In this document: positions 5,828 through 7,623 of the stretch, in pieces | Position numbering within the stretch: position 1 is the stretch's first letter | Layout of the letters: every line of letters starts with the position of its first letter | From: Hyphomicrobiales bacterium | Lineage (GTDB): Bacteria > Pseudomonadota > Alphaproteobacteria > Parvibaculales > Parvibaculaceae | Direction: 5' to 3' | DNA length: 7,623 nt | Assembly: GCA_015655095.1 (NCBI GenBank) | Contig: JAATFR010000186.1 | Span: forward strand, 1 to 7,623 | Made by a program: the position numbers and the translations under genes | The notes under the pieces: model-generated | What the model was told of the DNA's origin: nothing | Database searches by the model: none | What the model saw: the letters and a program-made list of their open reading frames with translations, nothing else

Positions 5828-6694
5828 TCAGCAAGCGTCGCGCTTGTGGTACTTGACTTCACGCAGCTTGCCCAACAGGGCGAAATCGCCATCATCGAGC
5901 CGCAGGCTGCTGAGTACGCCATTGGGAAACAGACGATAGGTTTCCTTAAAATCCGGCGCGCCATCGGCGTTGCCACCCCGGGCAAAATAGCTCAAGGATA
6001 CTGGCCACGCCTCCAGCGTCTTGATCTGCGCACCCGCTTCCGCGCCGCTTATCTTCGCGTCGATGGCATCTGCGCTCGCAGGCTTCGAAGGAGTGATAAT
6101 GGCGGTCAAATCATAAATGTTGCGATTGTCCGTGCCATCGAATACCGGCGCTGAAATGATGTGTTGCCCCATGCGCGCGGCCCTTTCGATGGCAAGGGTC
6201 AACGCCATGGGGAAAAGCACATTGCCTGGCAAATCCAGATGTTCCCCTTCAGGATCATCATAGGTAACGACAACCTTGTCGCCCTCCTTCGCTGCGGAGC
6301 CTGACAAGGTATCGGTGATGCTGCCATCTTCATAAAGCGTGAAATTGAACCGGTAGCGGCTGCCGTCGAGCGCCTCCCAGGTGCTCAGACGCAAATCCTT
6401 GGTGCCGCTGTTTCCGCTGGAATCGATCACCCGGGTAACGAGCCGCTGGTTAACCGTATAGCCGCCACAGACCTGCCCGCCACGCCAGTCGACCACCATC
6501 CGGCCATCAACAGCCGAAATGTCGTCAGAACCGGTGGCTGGATCAAGCGAAAGATCATAAACGGAGAGATGCGGCTGAAAGGCGGCCGCTACGTCTTCCA
6601 CCTCGGCGGCCCCCATAGGGCCGCTGGAAAGGACGCACAGACTCGCCACCAGCACCGCCATCCGGCCGGCTGCTTTCGTGCTCACCCAACGCAT
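5828..6694 (-). CDS. eipB: EipB-like (DUF1849) periplasmic cell-envelope integrity protein
   Basis: From ATG 6694 the protein has 288 residues. Residues 1-30 form a signal peptide: MRW, a short basic stretch, a hydrophobic core (MAVLVASLCVL), and a probable cleavage after GAA near residue 30. The mature part matches the DUF1849/EipB pattern as I recall it: LSVYDLSL, then G-x-M-V-x-D-W-x-G, C-x-G-Y-T-x-N-x-R, LPGNVLFP, and FDGTDNRNIYD. EipB of Brucella is a periplasmic beta-spiral protein important for envelope integrity, stabilised by one conserved disulfide. Here the equivalent cysteines are C76 and C288, the final residue. The start was chosen because it gives a normal signal peptide and has GGA nine bases upstream. 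ATG 6703 (MAYMRW) is an alternative, and the frame stays open to an ATG at 6772. It converges on dinB with three bases between the stop codons. Confidence 0.88.
   Translation of the reverse strand: MRWVSTKAAGRMAVLVASLCVLSSGPMGAAEVEDVAAAFQPHLSVYDLSLDPATGSDDISAVDGRMVVDWRGGQVCGGYTVNQRLVTRVIDSSGNSGTKDLRLSTWEALDGSRYRFNFTLYEDGSITDTLSGSAAKEGDKVVVTYDDPEGEHLDLPGNVLFPMALTLAIERAARMGQHIISAPVFDGTDNRNIYDLTAIITPSKPASADAIDAKISGAEAGAQIKTLEAWPVSLSYFARGGNADGAPDFKETYRLFPNGVLSSLRLDDGDFALLGKLREVKYHKRDAC
5832..5846. terminator. Small hairpin at the dinB/eipB convergence, possible bidirectional terminator
   Basis: CAAGCG (5832-5837) and CGCTTG (5841-5846) are perfect inverted repeats around a TCG loop, starting eight bases after the dinB stop. 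The hairpin lies inside the last codons of the opposing gene. There is no T-tract on either strand. Its location between convergent genes is the only functional hint. Confidence 0.3.
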
Positions 6695-6847
6695 ATAAGC
6701 CATTCCAAGCGACTCGTTTGTCACAAGATAATCATTTGCAGCATATAACATTGAATTGGGAATTTGCCTCATGGCCGGGGAAAAAGAGCAAAGAAAGGAA
6801 AACCTCCGTCCCCATTACCGCCAATGGACGTCCTGACTTGTCCAGAC
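6695..6847 (-). other. Intergenic region between aguA and eipB
   Basis: These 153 bases hold no supported gene. On the minus strand, just after the aguA stop, TGGAC (6840-6844) and GTCCA (6825-6829) can form a 5-bp stem with a 10-base loop. A pyrimidine-rich stretch with several T-runs (6774-6803) follows further on. Together they could give weak termination. The part nearest eipB (about 6700-6760) is clearly richer in A and T than the genes around it, so it is the likely site of an eipB promoter, but I could not identify a convincing -35/-10 pair. Confidence 0.4.
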
Positions 6848-7623
6848 TCATATTGCGAGTGGTTCTCCGGCTGGCTGCTGCTGGGTAATGCAATGGATGC
6901 ACCCGCCACCGAGCGAAATTTCAAAGCCCGGCACCGGAGATATTTTCCGGTCAGGGAAAACTTCGCCCAGAATCCGGACTGCGCGCTCATCATTGGGATC
7001 ATCAAATACAGGCACGACAATGCCGCCATTAGCGAAATAGAAATTGATATAGGACTGACATAGCCGCCCACCACCCGCGCGTTGCAGATTGCGGCTGGGC
7101 ATCGGCACCTCAATGACCTCAAGGGGGCGCCCCTGAGCATCGCGAGAGCGGGCGAGACGCTCGGCATTATCCGCCATACGGGCATAATTGGCGTCATTAT
7201 GATCATCCGGCATGGCCAGCAGCACAGTGCCGGGCCGGGCGAAACAGGCGATCATATCGACATGGCCGTCAGTCTCGTCATCCTCAAGGCCGCGATCAAG
7301 CCAGATGATCTTGCTGACCCCCAGATAAAGAGCAAGATTCTGCTCGATTTCCTGCTTCGTGAGGTGGGGATTCCGGTTTGGGTTGAGCAGGCACTCCTCG
7401 GTGGTCAGCAGTGTGCCCTGCCCGTCCACACAGATCGATCCTCCTTCAAGGATCTGCGGGCCCCGATATTTGCGCTTGCCCAGCTTCTTGAGGATTTCAC
7501 CGCCCACCCGCTCGTCATTGGTCCATGGTGCGAACTTGCCGCCCCAGGCATTGAACTTCCAGTGCACGCCGCCAACCTTGCCCGCACCATCGGTGAGAAA
7601 GATGGGGCCGGAATAGCGCGCCC
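6848..7623 (-). CDS. aguA: Agmatine deiminase, 5' end outside window
   Basis: The frame is open from the window edge to TGA 6848-6850, showing 257 residues of a family usually 330-370 long. Agmatine deiminase converts agmatine to N-carbamoylputrescine and ammonia, the first step from agmatine towards putrescine. Family landmarks are FNAWGGKF, ILEGGSICVDG, LTTEECLLNPNRNP, DETDGHVD with the catalytic His (codon 7262-7264) and Asp (7256-7258), and GGGCIHCITQQQP with the nucleophilic Cys (codon 6890-6892). A GTG at 7565-7567 is internal, not the start: upstream codons read GPIFLTDGAGKVGG, typical family sequence. At the edge, the motif normally R-D-x-G-P reads R-Y-S-G-P, the Tyr codon being 7613-7615. 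In the Enterococcus enzyme that Asp (Asp96) is an active-site residue, so activity is uncertain unless this is a sequence error or clade variant. Confidence 0.92.
   Translation of the reverse strand, partial: ARYSGPIFLTDGAGKVGGVHWKFNAWGGKFAPWTNDERVGGEILKKLGKRKYRGPQILEGGSICVDGQGTLLTTEECLLNPNRNPHLTKQEIEQNLALYLGVSKIIWLDRGLEDDETDGHVDMIACFARPGTVLLAMPDDHNDANYARMADNAERLARSRDAQGRPLEVIEVPMPSRNLQRAGGGRLCQSYINFYFANGGIVVPVFDDPNDERAVRILGEVFPDRKISPVPGFEISLGGGCIHCITQQQPAGEPLAI

Noticed and set aside
6769..7206. A minus-strand frame of 145 codons across the end of aguA
   Set aside because: It is out of frame with aguA, whose catalytic motifs are all read in the other phase, and it has no recognisable sequence.

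Overview
The window looks like a high-GC alphaproteobacterial chromosome segment with ordinary, densely packed genes. Three things point to that group: an EipB-type (DUF1849) envelope protein, a DUF3572 gene, and a DinB polymerase carrying an N-terminal zinc ribbon. No phage, transposon, CRISPR or RNA gene was seen. Identifications rest on motif recognition from memory; no database search was possible.

Left part (1-2244, + strand): the 3' end of one Nudix hydrolase overlaps by one base (TGATG) a second, complete Nudix hydrolase. The two are tandem paralogues of the NUDT19-like type, in which the Nudix box is split by an insertion. A 12-helix major facilitator transporter follows 27 bases later.

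Centre (2259-2608, + strand): rpmG, the zinc-independent (cysteine-free) form of ribosomal protein L33, sits alone between a plausible sigma-70-type promoter and a strong hairpin. Its leader carries two kinds of inverted repeat.

Operon (2673-5824, + strand): DUF3572 protein, HAD-family hydrolase, ROK-family sugar kinase very close to E. coli Mak (fructokinase), and DNA polymerase IV (dinB). Two of the three junctions are ATGA overlaps and the third has a 10-base gap, so the four genes are probably co-transcribed and partly translationally coupled. This puts a sugar kinase, a possible phosphatase and a lesion-bypass polymerase in one transcript, with no recognisable SOS box.

Right part (5828-7623, - strand): eipB converges on dinB with three bases between the stop codons. 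A 153-base gap then separates it from the 3' two-thirds of an agmatine deiminase gene (aguA), which runs off the window. The odd point in the window is there: the Asp of the conserved R-D-x-G-P motif, which I align to the active-site Asp96 of the Enterococcus enzyme, reads as Tyr, while the other catalytic residues I can identify are intact.

I found no clear novel system. The most checkable oddities are the Asp-to-Tyr change in AguA, the unusual operon partners of dinB, the structured rpmG leader and the tandem Nudix pair.
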